Source: Chryseobacterium luquanense (GTDB lineage Bacteria; Bacteroidota; Bacteroidia; Flavobacteriales; Weeksellaceae). From it: a stretch of DNA of 64,000 nt. Position numbers and translations under genes: made by a program. Below, piece by piece: positions 25,893-34,901 of this stretch (the stretch's first letter is position 1; every line of letters begins with the position of its first letter). Where the stretch lies: contig NZ_JAOVZV010000020.1 in NCBI RefSeq assembly GCF_026460945.1, positions 62,001 through 126,000 on the forward strand, written 5' to 3'. The notes beneath the pieces were generated by a model. That model was not told where the DNA came from. It ran no database searches and saw only the letters and a program-made list of their open reading frames with translations.

Positions 25893-26939
25893 CTATAGAG
25901 ATTCTCTCTGAATAAATTTAAAAACATTATTCACCTGCTCCTTCTTGTTCTTCAAAATCATATACGCAGCAGATTCACCCATTGCCTTAAAATCAGTCGT
26001 AATCACGGTAATTCCCAGCAATTCTTTTAAAGGGGTTTCGTTGTAGGAAATAATTCCGATGTCTTCACCCAGTTTTAAATTTTTCTGACGGATTTGTTTT
26101 ACTAAATTGACCAAATCACGTTCACGGATGGTAATGAAAATATCTTTGTCCTGCAATTCCATGTCGGGATAAATCTCATCCAAAATTTCATAATCGAGTT
26201 TAAAATCTCTGCAAAACTGCTCGAAACCGCGAACAATACGGAAAGGGTAGGGATGAATGGATTTGTCAGGATAGACCAAAATAATCTTCTCGTACTTTTT
26301 GATTTTATCTAAACCTTCCTTCAGCGCATCATAAATATCATGCTCGAAATCCTGGAAAATTGATCCGTAATCTCCTGAAATATTAGGTTTTGTATTGTCT
26401 AAAAGTAAAAGTTTGTTCTTCGGGATCTGTTCGATAATATCTAAAACTTCCTGTGTTGAACTCGTATGTTTCGATTGCTCATCACGGAAGTGAGGCATCA
26501 CAACATAATAATCAAATCCCCCAAGATTTTTTTTCAGCGCATTGATGAAAAGCGTTTCGTCGCAGTGATAGATGTACATCTCCACATTGCCTTTGGTACC
26601 GATTGCATTGACGAAATAATTGTAAATCATCATTTTATACGTACTCGGCTTGTTGATCAGAAAGAAAATATTGATAATGTCGTTCTTATTGATGCGGGAA
26701 ATATAATAACCTTTACCTTTTACAGATTCAATAATTTGCCTTTTGCGAAGCTCTTTGTAAGCCTTTTCCACAGTGTCTCGGGAAAGAAAGCAGGATTCGC
26801 TGAGTTCATTGATTGACGGAATTTTTTCTCCGATTTTTATTTGCCCTCCATCAATTCCGTTCAGAATAGAATCTACAATCTGTTTGTATTTCGGAACTCT
26901 GGAGTTTTCATTGATGTTGATTTCTAATGTTTCGGCCAT
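25893..26939 (-). CDS. GntR-family regulator with sugar-binding-like effector domain, likely locus regulator
   Basis: The first ~75 of 348 residues form a GntR winged helix (VDSILNGIDGGQIKIGEKIP, ELSESCFLSRDTVEKAYKEL, then RKRQIIESVKGKGYYI). The rest has the alternating pattern of a periplasmic-binding-protein/LacI-like effector domain (YVVMPHFRDEQS, LLLLDNTKP, KIILVYPDKSIHPYPFRIVRGFEQFC, IGIISYNETPLKELLGITVITTDF). AraR of Bacillus and several Bacteroidota sugar regulators have this layout. It is the only regulator within the rhamnose and pectin block, lies between its two arms, and is the natural candidate to sense rhamnose or a derivative. Its own operator is not known; an inverted repeat lies 45 bp upstream of its start. 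Confidence 0.85.
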   Translation of the reverse strand: MAETLEININENSRVPKYKQIVDSILNGIDGGQIKIGEKIPSINELSESCFLSRDTVEKAYKELRKRQIIESVKGKGYYISRINKNDIINIFFLINKPSTYKMMIYNYFVNAIGTKGNVEMYIYHCDETLFINALKKNLGGFDYYVVMPHFRDEQSKHTSSTQEVLDIIEQIPKNKLLLLDNTKPNISGDYGSIFQDFEHDIYDALKEGLDKIKKYEKIILVYPDKSIHPYPFRIVRGFEQFCRDFKLDYEILDEIYPDMELQDKDIFITIRERDLVNLVKQIRQKNLKLGEDIGIISYNETPLKELLGITVITTDFKAMGESAAYMILKNKKEQVNNVFKFIQRESL

Positions 26940-26983
26940 GATTTTTTACAGATAGGAAATGCAATTCAGTTAAAAAATTTGCC

Positions 26984-27001
26984 TTAATCAAAAGCGATTA
27001 A
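26984..27001 (-). promoter_or_regulatory. inverted repeat upstream of the GntR gene
   Basis: TTAATC and GATTAA flank a 6-bp spacer, in the promoter region of the regulator. It could be an autoregulatory site. The rest of the gap 26940-27291 holds AT-rich DNA, a C-rich low-complexity stretch on the plus strand near 27192-27233, and the terminator at 27234. Confidence 0.25.
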
Positions 27002-27233
27002 TAGCTGAAAACAAGATACAAAAATTTGAAGTAACAGATTCATGAATGTTTTTTATAATGCTGATAGTTTAAAACTGTTGGTTATCAGTAGATTATAAAA
27101 TTCAGAGTCATCTGATTAAAATTATGTAAAATTCCCATTTCCACCTTCAAGATTTTCAAAACCCTGAAAGTTTCGGATATTTTCAACGCTACCACCCTCA
27201 AACACTCCAACCCTCCAACCCCAAAACTCTCCA

Positions 27234-27267
27234 ACAAAAAAAGCCTGCCCCTTTCGGAACAGACTTT
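27234..27267 (-). terminator. strong rho-independent terminator of the GH28 operon
   Basis: Read on the minus strand, AAGTCTGTTCC pairs over all 11 positions (with G-U pairs) with GGGGCAGGCTT around a GAAA tetraloop. A run of T residues follows. It lies 25 bp after the stop of the last gene of the minus-strand operon. Confidence 0.92.
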
Positions 27268-27291
27268 AGAAACTATATGAATGTGAAATTT

Positions 27292-29427
27292 TTAAGGCAT
27301 CTTTTTAAAACCTTCTGCTTTTATTTTCCAGCTTCCGTCTTTCGGGAAACCAGGAAATTGTCCGGTCGAGCTGTCCCAACCTTCGAGCATCATCGCAACG
27401 GTTGTCAAAACACCGCCGTTACCTGGAAGATAAATTCTAAGACGCTTGTCCTGGAAATTATGTCCGTTTTTCAGATAAGTATTTGTTTGAATGTTCATAA
27501 ACAAAGCGTCCAAAGCTTTATTTGGAAGTCCCAGTCTTGCTGCATTCATCGCCGTCATTGGGAAATCCCAACCCCAGGTATGTTCCCAGTTCCATCTTTC
27601 CCAAACGATATCCAGTGTGTTTTTCATTATTTTCTTATCCAGTTTCGGAGATTCAGGAACCATTCCTAAGGCACCTAAAACTGCTGGGTGGTCGGTCATC
27701 CATTTTGGAAATGTGAACGAGTCTTTTGCAGATTCTGTCGATAAATAAACGCCGTCCTGTACCGGAAGCGGAGCCAGTTTATTAATCACATCATCCCATT
27801 TTTTATCTCTCGGTTGCCCCAATCTTTCTTTCCATTCTTGAGCGATTTTCAGCGACCAATCCCAATACGCCACTTCGTAAGTTGGGTTATAAGTATCTTT
27901 CGCAGGGAAAACTTCCTGAGCCGGAATCACGCCTTTCCCCAAATTGTAGCGATTTTTTTCTTTATCGTAAGTTGCAAAATCAGCCATAAAATCAGCCGTC
28001 GCAAAAATCAAATCTTTATATTTTTCTAAAACCTTTTTGTCTTTGCTGTTGCGGTATAAAAGTTCGGTCATATAAATGATGTGCGGTTGCTCCCAAATCA
28101 AAAATGCAGCAACAGAAGACGGACTTTCGTTTCCTTCATTGTCTGACATTTTAATCCAGCGAACGCCTTTGTAACCTTGTCTTTCTGCTAATTTTTTAGC
28201 TTTATCAAATGACCTGAAATAATAATCCAGTTGCTTTTCCAAAATCTCCGGTCTTCCCCACAAAGCAAAGTGAACGCCGTGCCACCAATGCATTTCTGTA
28301 TGTGGTTTTCCATACCAGCTGTTGAAAGTCAAGCCAGTTTCCTGAGGCGGATTGCTTCCTCCACACTGCACTTTCGTTAAATATTCTGATAAGACAACTC
28401 TTCTTTCCAACTCATTGGCTCTCGGGTCTGTACTTCCTTCAAAATCAACGGCAGCACCGCTTTCCCAGAAGTTTTTCCAACCGGAAGTACTTTCTTTTTC
28501 AGCATCAGCGAATAAAGTTCTGTTCGATTTCGGATTTTTAGCTGAAAACTCAACACTCAACTCAACGGTTTTGTTTTTCGACGAAGGCTCGTAAACGAAG
28601 TAATGCTTTCCGGCCTCACGAAGTTTTCCTTCCGTAAAATTGAATTGAGTATAATAATCCGTGCTTTGCAATTTATGCTGAATTAAGCCTTGCGTCGATT
28701 GTGACGAAACGATTTTTGTTGTGTGGTCATTTTCATTTCCATAAAAGGCAGCGTCATCCAAAAACTGCCCCGACGGATGCGGATATTTGGCAAAAACCTT
28801 AAGCTTTCCTTTAGCTACCAAATCAGATTCGATTTTCACCCCGATTCTATCTGAATTTTGGAAAGAAGCCGTCCAGACTTTTACCGGAGTTCCTTCCAGA
28901 GAAAATTCGCTGGTGATAATTCCCGTCCACAAATCAATTTTCTGATTAATGTTGGTTAAATCTGAAATTTTTGCTTTCTGACCATCTTTTTTCGTCAGTT
29001 CAATCCCGATATTTCCCAACTGCAAACGGTGTTGGTTCACACGGAAATATTCCACAGCCCCTTTATTTCTTTCCGGTTCTTTGATTTGAACAGAGTACAA
29101 AGCTTTTCGCCCGTCATTATTGAAATCGTAAGGCTTTAAAGTTTCCTCAAATTTATAATTCTCTTTATTCGGAAAGCTGTTCCAGCCCCATTCAGACTGT
29201 GTTCCGAGGGAAACTCCGTTTTTGTAATATTCAGGAAACGACTGCATTCCGGTAATGTCAACCGTGTAGGCAAATTTTCCGTTTCCCACTGTAAAAGTGG
29301 AAAGCGTATCTGCTTTTGTGTTGACAATATTATGTCGCTGAACGACCTTTTTACGGTCGATTTTCTGGGCATTCACTGAAGAAAATCCCATCAGGAAAAT
29401 CCCAAGATATATTGTAATTTTTTTCAT
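27292..29427 (-). CDS. exported (alpha/alpha)6-barrel glycoside hydrolase, GH65/GH95-like, family uncertain
   Basis: The 711-residue protein starts with a signal peptide (ITIYLGIFLMGFSSVNAQ). An N-terminal beta-sandwich (~1-290) has LSTFTVGNGKFAYTVDITGM, a common opening in GH65 and GH95 relatives. A helical barrel follows, with FNSWYGKPHTEMHWWHGVHF, ALWGRPEILEKQLDYYFRSF, WIKMSDNEGNESPSSVAAFL, IWEQPHIIYMTELLYRN and TWGWDFPMTAMNAARLG. Acidic residues in DNEGNESPS and in the YWDWSLK block are candidate catalysts. It is the last gene of a GH28-led operon, so it probably removes a side-chain or terminal sugar from rhamnogalacturonan. I cannot name the sugar. The preceding gene ends 130 bp upstream, with a palindromic repeat between. 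Confidence 0.7.
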   Translation of the reverse strand: MKKITIYLGIFLMGFSSVNAQKIDRKKVVQRHNIVNTKADTLSTFTVGNGKFAYTVDITGMQSFPEYYKNGVSLGTQSEWGWNSFPNKENYKFEETLKPYDFNNDGRKALYSVQIKEPERNKGAVEYFRVNQHRLQLGNIGIELTKKDGQKAKISDLTNINQKIDLWTGIITSEFSLEGTPVKVWTASFQNSDRIGVKIESDLVAKGKLKVFAKYPHPSGQFLDDAAFYGNENDHTTKIVSSQSTQGLIQHKLQSTDYYTQFNFTEGKLREAGKHYFVYEPSSKNKTVELSVEFSAKNPKSNRTLFADAEKESTSGWKNFWESGAAVDFEGSTDPRANELERRVVLSEYLTKVQCGGSNPPQETGLTFNSWYGKPHTEMHWWHGVHFALWGRPEILEKQLDYYFRSFDKAKKLAERQGYKGVRWIKMSDNEGNESPSSVAAFLIWEQPHIIYMTELLYRNSKDKKVLEKYKDLIFATADFMADFATYDKEKNRYNLGKGVIPAQEVFPAKDTYNPTYEVAYWDWSLKIAQEWKERLGQPRDKKWDDVINKLAPLPVQDGVYLSTESAKDSFTFPKWMTDHPAVLGALGMVPESPKLDKKIMKNTLDIVWERWNWEHTWGWDFPMTAMNAARLGLPNKALDALFMNIQTNTYLKNGHNFQDKRLRIYLPGNGGVLTTVAMMLEGWDSSTGQFPGFPKDGSWKIKAEGFKKMP

Positions 29428-29463
29428 TTTATCTCAATTAATATTTTAAAACTTGCAACTTAG

Positions 29464-29537
29464 GCTTCGACAGGCTCAGCCTGACAATCCTAATACTAAA
29501 TGTTCTACCGTGCTGTCAGACTGAGCTTGTCGAAGTC
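29464..29537. repeat. interspersed palindrome GCTTCGACAGGCTCAGCCTG
   Basis: GCTTCGACAGGCTCAGCCTG (29464-29483) and AGACTGAGCTTGTCGAAGTC (29518-29537) form a long imperfect hairpin. It sits between two genes of the same minus-strand operon, so it would be transcribed and folded in the mRNA. The TTCGACAAGCTCAGTCTGACA family is a familiar scattered repeat in Bacteroidota and other bacteria. Confidence 0.85.
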
Positions 29538-29557
29538 TTGCGCTGATATTTTTTTAT

Positions 29558-32500
29558 TTATTTTAAAACCGTCGCACTCATCATTCCAATCACCACATCA
29601 TTGCTCACGGCCGTTAATTTTATCGATTTTAATTCTTTACTCGCATCAATCGGCAAATCCAGAATTGTGGCAGAACCACCATCCACCTGACGGTCGGTAA
29701 ATCCTTTGATACTCGAATATTTGCTCAAAGTTCCGCCTTTGTACAATTCTCCGGTTTTCAGTTTCACGCGATACGGAATTTTATCATCCGGAATTTCAAA
29801 CGCGAAATTATCATCAAACAAATCCTGCTCAATCGGCCACCAGTTCGTCGGATTTTTCAGTTCTAATTCTGTTGTCGAACCGTCAGCATACTGAACTGTA
29901 ATTTTTCCATTCACAATCTGTGACTGCATCGGATTCGTAGTTCCAGCCATCAGAAAATAAATTTTCTTTCCTTTTCCTGAAATTGGAATTTCAAGAGCAT
30001 CTGAATAATTATCCCACTGACTTACAAATGCGATATTTTTATCGGTTTTATCAATTAAAAATGGAATTCCAAGAAACTCAACTTTGCCGTTTTTTCTTTT
30101 GCTCATCAATCCGCTGTCATCGATTTGAGCGGTGATTAATGGGTAACACCAGTTTCCGATTCCCTGCCACGGAAGCTGTAAAGTCGGAACTTCCAATCTT
30201 GGTGAAAGGTATTTCTGATTGAAAATTTCGGTTACTTTTTCATTGTATTTTGAAGCCAAAGAAATGGAATTGAATTGACCTTTGTTTTCAATTTCCCAAT
30301 CTGTGATTTCGATATTCTGTTTAATTCCGTTGTAATCAAGTACGATTGAATTGGTTCCTTTGCTCAAAATATTTGTCGGAATTTCAATAATTGTATTTTG
30401 ATTTTTTTGAATCGAGAAAGTTTTATTTAAACCATTTATATATAGCTTTCCATTAATTGGATTGGAAGAGTTGGATTGAATCTGAAGTTGTTTATTCACC
30501 CACTTTGTCTCCAGAGGAAAACGAATGTCAACATTCACCGGTTGCCACCAGGTTGTTCTGTTTTGCTCGACCTGAACGAAGAAAGTTCCTTTTCGTTCCT
30601 TATTATCTAGTGTGATTGCCTGGTTAACCACCCCGTCTTCTCCCTTTGGTCGAATCCACCCCTCCAGAGGAGGGGAATTTTTAATCATTCCTTGTGGGTC
30701 GAAGATATTTTTAATTTTCTTTTTTGAATCGAAATTCAACTGAAGATTTTCGGAAATATAATTGATGTAATCGGTTTGCTCGTTTTTCAGTTCTTCTCCG
30801 GAATAGTTGATTTCAATCTTAAAATCTTTTCCTTTTGGCGTTTCAAACTGAACAAATGGTTGCAGAATGGAATTGGGTTTAATCTTCCAATCCACTTTTT
30901 TACCATTCACTTTCACCGATTTGATGTTTGAATAATTCACAGGAATCTTCATTTCCAGCGCCACCGGATTCTGATATTTTGATTTGAATAAATACTCGGT
31001 TTTCTTCGAAGTTCTGGTAAACTGATAATCCCAATCCGGAAGTTTCAGCTCGGCAGAATTCCAGTCTTTCGGAAAACCAGGTTTGATGCTGATTTTATTC
31101 TCCAGTAAATTCGGATAAACGCCGAAAAGTCCCTCCGTCAAAGTTCTTGATGCCACACCAATCGGGTCGGCAAAATCACGGTACAATTCTCCACGAAACG
31201 CATCGTAATGAGAAAGCTGTTCGAAATTCCCCGGACTGATGCCGTAATACATCGACTCCACCAGATTTCCCTTCCAAAGTTGATATGCATCTTCTGTTCT
31301 TCCGGCTTGCCAATACGCCAAAGCGGTCTGTAAATTTTCCGCCAAAGCCACATTGTTAATCGACCAATCGTATGGTTGCCAGTTGGTTGTTGCTAACGTG
31401 AAATAGTCTTTATTATCAGCACCTTTTACCGTAATAGGAATTTTTGGCGTATGATGATTGATATACTGTAAGTTTTGGTAATCTTCAAATTCATTCAGAA
31501 TAAACGCATCGGAAACGTGATAAATCGACCATATTCCCGGTTTGTCGTGAACGATTTGATTACCCAAAGCATCTTTAAATTCAGCGAAATAGCCTTTGTC
31601 TTTTATCCAAAGCTGGTTTTTCATTGCTTTTAAAATCGCATCTGCTTCCTGTTCGTAAGGCTGAGGATTTTCACCAATGATTTTCGCCAGTTTTGCCATT
31701 TCACGGTTGGCTCTGTAATTATAGGCCGAAGTGTGCGTCACTTTTCCACCGGAATATTGAAGCGCATCACTTGCCCAAATCGCTGCATACGCGTCATACA
31801 AATCACCACGTTTGAAATTCCGTTTTTCCCAGTCCATATGGCGAACCATTGTCGGCCACATTTTTTTCAGGAATTCTTTGTCGCCGGTGTAATTGAAATG
31901 CGAAAACATCTGGTCAAAAAACACCAGATTCATATCGTAATGGTGTGGTTTTGTATTGTCATTCGGATTTCTGGAAATATATCCGCTTGAAAAAACAGAA
32001 GTTCCCATTTTCTCCTCGTGTCGGGCAAGATGACGCATCGTGTCCATTTCTACAGGTGCAAAATCGGGTTTCAGAACCTGCGAATTGGCATAACTTTCAA
32101 AATGTTCTTTCGCTCTGTCGTGCCAGTTCAACGCATCGGCTGTGTAAGCACCACGCCACGCATTCAACCGCATTCTCCAGGCAACTGCGCCGTGAAGAAA
32201 GGTCGGGCTTTCCCAAATTCCATCCGCTGCAACGGCTAAATTAGCTCCGAAATTATTTAAATCTGAATCCGGAGTTTTCAGCTGAATTCTGTTCGTTAAT
32301 GTCAAACGGGATTTTTCCGCTTCATTGAAAATATTTTTTAACTCTTCATCTGAAAAGTTCTTATCTGATTTTCCTTTGGCAACCTGAATATAAACCGGAT
32401 TTTTTTGTGAAGAATAGGAAGCGTAAACAATAGGTGATTTGTCCGTTTTATTTTGAGTAAACTCACCCAATTTTTCCAAAGTCTCAGCATCGGTTTGCTG

Positions 32501-33166
32501 TAATGAATTGACATTTGAAAAACTTCCACTAACGGTTTGAGTTTCTTTTTTCTTATTTAAATAATTGAGTTGAAACTGATTTTTGTTTAATTGAAACTGA
32601 TTATTCAGACAATATTCAGGCAACAGGTAAAATCCGGATTCCGGGTCTGCGCCGATGTCGCCGTTTCTGCTGAAAGTCGTTCCGCTCGCACCGCCGTAAA
32701 CTGCATAGATTTTTGTGGAAGAATCTATATTTAGAGTTTCCATTTTTAAAACCAAACCTTCTTCCTTAGCCTGTGCCAAAACAGTCAGTTTTAAAGTTCC
32801 GTTTCCGAGAATCGGGTCTTTGATTTCATACAGCATTGAACCTGGACGGTAACGCGTTTCAATTTTATCAGCCTGAATTAATTTCTTAATCGAATTTCCT
32901 TTCTGAATAACGAACTGAAGATTCCCGCCCATTACCGGAAGATACAGTGCGAATTCCGGCAAATCTCCCGCTTCAACTCGCGAAGCACGGTTGTCACCAT
33001 ACAAAGCTCGGTTGAATCTGTACTTTCCGTTGACCAGTAAAAAATCGCCTTTGTCTTCTTTGTAATGCAGTTCACGCTCATTATTCTGCCAATGTTTCGA
33101 TTGGGAATAGGAGAGTGAGAATGCCGATAAAATCAGAAGTCCGGCGAAAATGGTTTTTCTTCGCAT
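29558..33166 (-). CDS. very large exported DUF4450-type glycoside hydrolase candidate
   Basis: This 1202-residue protein has a signal peptide (IFAGLLILSAFSLSYSQ). The N-terminal ~230 residues (GDFLLVNGKYRFNRALYGDN, PVMGGNLQFVIQKGN, KIYAVYGGASGTTFSRNGDIG) match the pattern I associate with DUF4450. A large (alpha/alpha)6 helical part follows at ~300-720, with AVAWRMRLNAWRGAYTADAL, NLVFFDQMFSHFNYTGD, AYAAIWASDALQYSGGKVTH and ISPGNFEQLSHYDAFRGELY. The last ~480 residues are beta-rich domains. The layout recalls alpha-L-rhamnosidases (GH78) and other helical-barrel enzymes, but I could not match a family signature. It is one base downstream of the GH28 gene, hence co-transcribed and probably acting on pectin. 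Confidence 0.7.
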   Translation of the reverse strand: MRRKTIFAGLLILSAFSLSYSQSKHWQNNERELHYKEDKGDFLLVNGKYRFNRALYGDNRASRVEAGDLPEFALYLPVMGGNLQFVIQKGNSIKKLIQADKIETRYRPGSMLYEIKDPILGNGTLKLTVLAQAKEEGLVLKMETLNIDSSTKIYAVYGGASGTTFSRNGDIGADPESGFYLLPEYCLNNQFQLNKNQFQLNYLNKKKETQTVSGSFSNVNSLQQTDAETLEKLGEFTQNKTDKSPIVYASYSSQKNPVYIQVAKGKSDKNFSDEELKNIFNEAEKSRLTLTNRIQLKTPDSDLNNFGANLAVAADGIWESPTFLHGAVAWRMRLNAWRGAYTADALNWHDRAKEHFESYANSQVLKPDFAPVEMDTMRHLARHEEKMGTSVFSSGYISRNPNDNTKPHHYDMNLVFFDQMFSHFNYTGDKEFLKKMWPTMVRHMDWEKRNFKRGDLYDAYAAIWASDALQYSGGKVTHTSAYNYRANREMAKLAKIIGENPQPYEQEADAILKAMKNQLWIKDKGYFAEFKDALGNQIVHDKPGIWSIYHVSDAFILNEFEDYQNLQYINHHTPKIPITVKGADNKDYFTLATTNWQPYDWSINNVALAENLQTALAYWQAGRTEDAYQLWKGNLVESMYYGISPGNFEQLSHYDAFRGELYRDFADPIGVASRTLTEGLFGVYPNLLENKISIKPGFPKDWNSAELKLPDWDYQFTRTSKKTEYLFKSKYQNPVALEMKIPVNYSNIKSVKVNGKKVDWKIKPNSILQPFVQFETPKGKDFKIEINYSGEELKNEQTDYINYISENLQLNFDSKKKIKNIFDPQGMIKNSPPLEGWIRPKGEDGVVNQAITLDNKERKGTFFVQVEQNRTTWWQPVNVDIRFPLETKWVNKQLQIQSNSSNPINGKLYINGLNKTFSIQKNQNTIIEIPTNILSKGTNSIVLDYNGIKQNIEITDWEIENKGQFNSISLASKYNEKVTEIFNQKYLSPRLEVPTLQLPWQGIGNWCYPLITAQIDDSGLMSKRKNGKVEFLGIPFLIDKTDKNIAFVSQWDNYSDALEIPISGKGKKIYFLMAGTTNPMQSQIVNGKITVQYADGSTTELELKNPTNWWPIEQDLFDDNFAFEIPDDKIPYRVKLKTGELYKGGTLSKYSSIKGFTDRQVDGGSATILDLPIDASKELKSIKLTAVSNDVVIGMMSATVLK

Positions 33167-33167
33167 T

Positions 33168-34568
33168 TTATGGTTTTAACTCGGTTAATGGCTGTCCGTT
33201 AACGGTTACATTTTTTAAAGTCACATTTTTCAGGTAATCTACTTTGTAAGGAATCTGAACGCCAACCATTTTAGCATTAATCATTGTGAAATCTGTCACT
33301 GGCGAAGATTCGTAAGCGTCAGAGAATACGGCATATTTTCCGCCTTTGTCAACGGTTAAATTTTCAACCCAAATATTTCTGATGGTCGGAATGTGATTTC
33401 CAGGTTTTTCATAATGCATATTGAAACGTACGGCAGCTTCTTTGTAAGCGCCCACTTTTGTGTTGTAGAAAAATACATTTTCTATCGTTCCGCCACGGCT
33501 TGAGCTGGTTTTAATTCTCAACGCTCGGTCAAGATTCTTGCTGTCCATCACGTTTCCGATGGCGTAAATATTTTTTGCGCCGCCTGCAATTTCACTTCCA
33601 ATCACAACACCGCCGTGACCGTCTTTCATTTCGCAGTTTTCGATGATGTGATTTTCTGCTGGTCTTCCGATATCTCTTCCGTCTTCGTCTCTACCTGATT
33701 TGATGGCTATACAGTCGTCTCCTGTGTCAAAATATGAATCTTTAATCCAGACATTTTTGCACGCTTCAGGGTCGAAACCGTCGTTGTTTGGTCCGTGACT
33801 GATGACTTTTACTCTTTCAATCAAAACATTTTCACACAAAACAGGATTCAGATTCCACATTGGAGAATTTTTCACCAAAACATCCGCCATATAAAAGTTT
33901 TTAGACTTGTAAGGCTGAACGAAATTCGGTCTTAAATACCATCCGTCCCCAAAAATTCTTTCTCTGGCAGGCGTTCTGTTGGCCATATATTCGTGAAGTT
34001 TAGCTCTTGCAGGATTCTGTCTTCCCGGACGCGATGTGTTGTAGCCGTATTTTGTTGCACCACACCAGAACCACCAGTTGTCTAAATCTGAATTTCCATC
34101 CAAAGTTCCTTTTCCGGTCACGGCAATGTTTTCTTCTTCGTAAGCATAAATCAAAGATGAATAATTCATACATTCCATTCCTTCCCAACGCGTGAAAACG
34201 ATAGGGTAATCATTGCTGTCCTGACTGAACAGAATCGTTGAACCGTCCGTCAAATGCAGATTCACATTTGATTCGAGATAAATCGCACCCGTTAAGAAAA
34301 CGCCGTTTGGAACCACAACTCTTCCACCACCTTCAGAACTGCACTTTTCAATTGCTTTTTTGAAAGCTTCTGTATTTTTTGTTTTTCCGTCTCCCACCGC
34401 TCCGAAATCCGTTATCAGATAGTCTGCTTTTCTGAATTCAGGTTTTTTGATTTGCTTTTTTAAAGCTTTGATTTCTTTCAGAGGTTGCTTTGCGGAAGTC
34501 CACGGTTTATATTGAGCCGATAGTGATATCGACATTGATGCAAGTAGTATAAATGCCAGTTTTTTCAT
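33168..34568 (-). CDS. GH28 polygalacturonase / rhamnogalacturonan hydrolase, exported
   Basis: The 466-residue protein has a signal peptide (AFILLASMSISLSAQ) and the pectin-lyase beta-helix of GH28. It opens with DYLITDFGAVGDGKTKNTEA and GRVVVPNGVFLTGAIYL. All four active-site blocks are present: HGPNNDGFDPEAC, DTGDDCIAIKSGRDEDGRDI with the paired Asp284/Asp285, KDGHGGVVIGSE with His318, and RALRIKTSS. GH28 hydrolyses GalA linkages in homogalacturonan or rhamnogalacturonan; in this context an exo- or rhamnogalacturonan-specific member is likely. It is the first gene of the three-gene minus-strand operon. A shared 16-bp motif and a long AT-rich leader precede it. Confidence 0.93.
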   Translation of the reverse strand: MKKLAFILLASMSISLSAQYKPWTSAKQPLKEIKALKKQIKKPEFRKADYLITDFGAVGDGKTKNTEAFKKAIEKCSSEGGGRVVVPNGVFLTGAIYLESNVNLHLTDGSTILFSQDSNDYPIVFTRWEGMECMNYSSLIYAYEEENIAVTGKGTLDGNSDLDNWWFWCGATKYGYNTSRPGRQNPARAKLHEYMANRTPARERIFGDGWYLRPNFVQPYKSKNFYMADVLVKNSPMWNLNPVLCENVLIERVKVISHGPNNDGFDPEACKNVWIKDSYFDTGDDCIAIKSGRDEDGRDIGRPAENHIIENCEMKDGHGGVVIGSEIAGGAKNIYAIGNVMDSKNLDRALRIKTSSSRGGTIENVFFYNTKVGAYKEAAVRFNMHYEKPGNHIPTIRNIWVENLTVDKGGKYAVFSDAYESSPVTDFTMINAKMVGVQIPYKVDYLKNVTLKNVTVNGQPLTELKP

Positions 34569-34681
34569 ACGTGTAAGGATATAGTTTAATTTTAAGTATC
34601 TTAAAACACTTTCTTTTATAATCGCAATCTAAATTAATTGAAAATAAAAATTATCCTGCACTGTCGGGATATTTAAATTTT

Positions 34682-34697
34682 TGTAATCGATTACGCA
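34682..34697 (-). promoter_or_regulatory. candidate operator upstream of the GH28 operon
   Basis: The plus strand reads TGTAATCGATTACGCA, whose core GTAATCGATTAC is a perfect 12-bp palindrome. On the coding strand it reads TGCGTAATCGATTACA, 14 of 16 identical to the rhaT site at 8324. It lies 113 bp upstream of the GH28 start, inside the otherwise gene-free and AT-rich gap 34569-34901. The shape resembles LacI-family operators, though the local regulator is GntR-type. Confidence 0.45.
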
Positions 34698-34901
34698 TTT
34701 TATCAAACATATATTAATTATGAATATAAGTTTTTGATTTAGTCTAGTGAAAGTTCAGTTTAATAATTGTTATGACTGTAATCATATTGATAATAAATAT
34801 ATTATTTAAATATAAATATTTTAAGTATAAAAAGAAATTATCCAAATTTGGTAAAGAAATTGTATAGTGAAATGTATACTAATTAACAAAAATTAACAGC
34901 T

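Noticed and set aside
27192..27233. C-rich stretch as a protein-binding or quadruplex site
   Set aside because: The low-complexity run (CCAACCCTCCAACCCC) is short and lies directly beside a terminator; no G4-forming spacing is evident.
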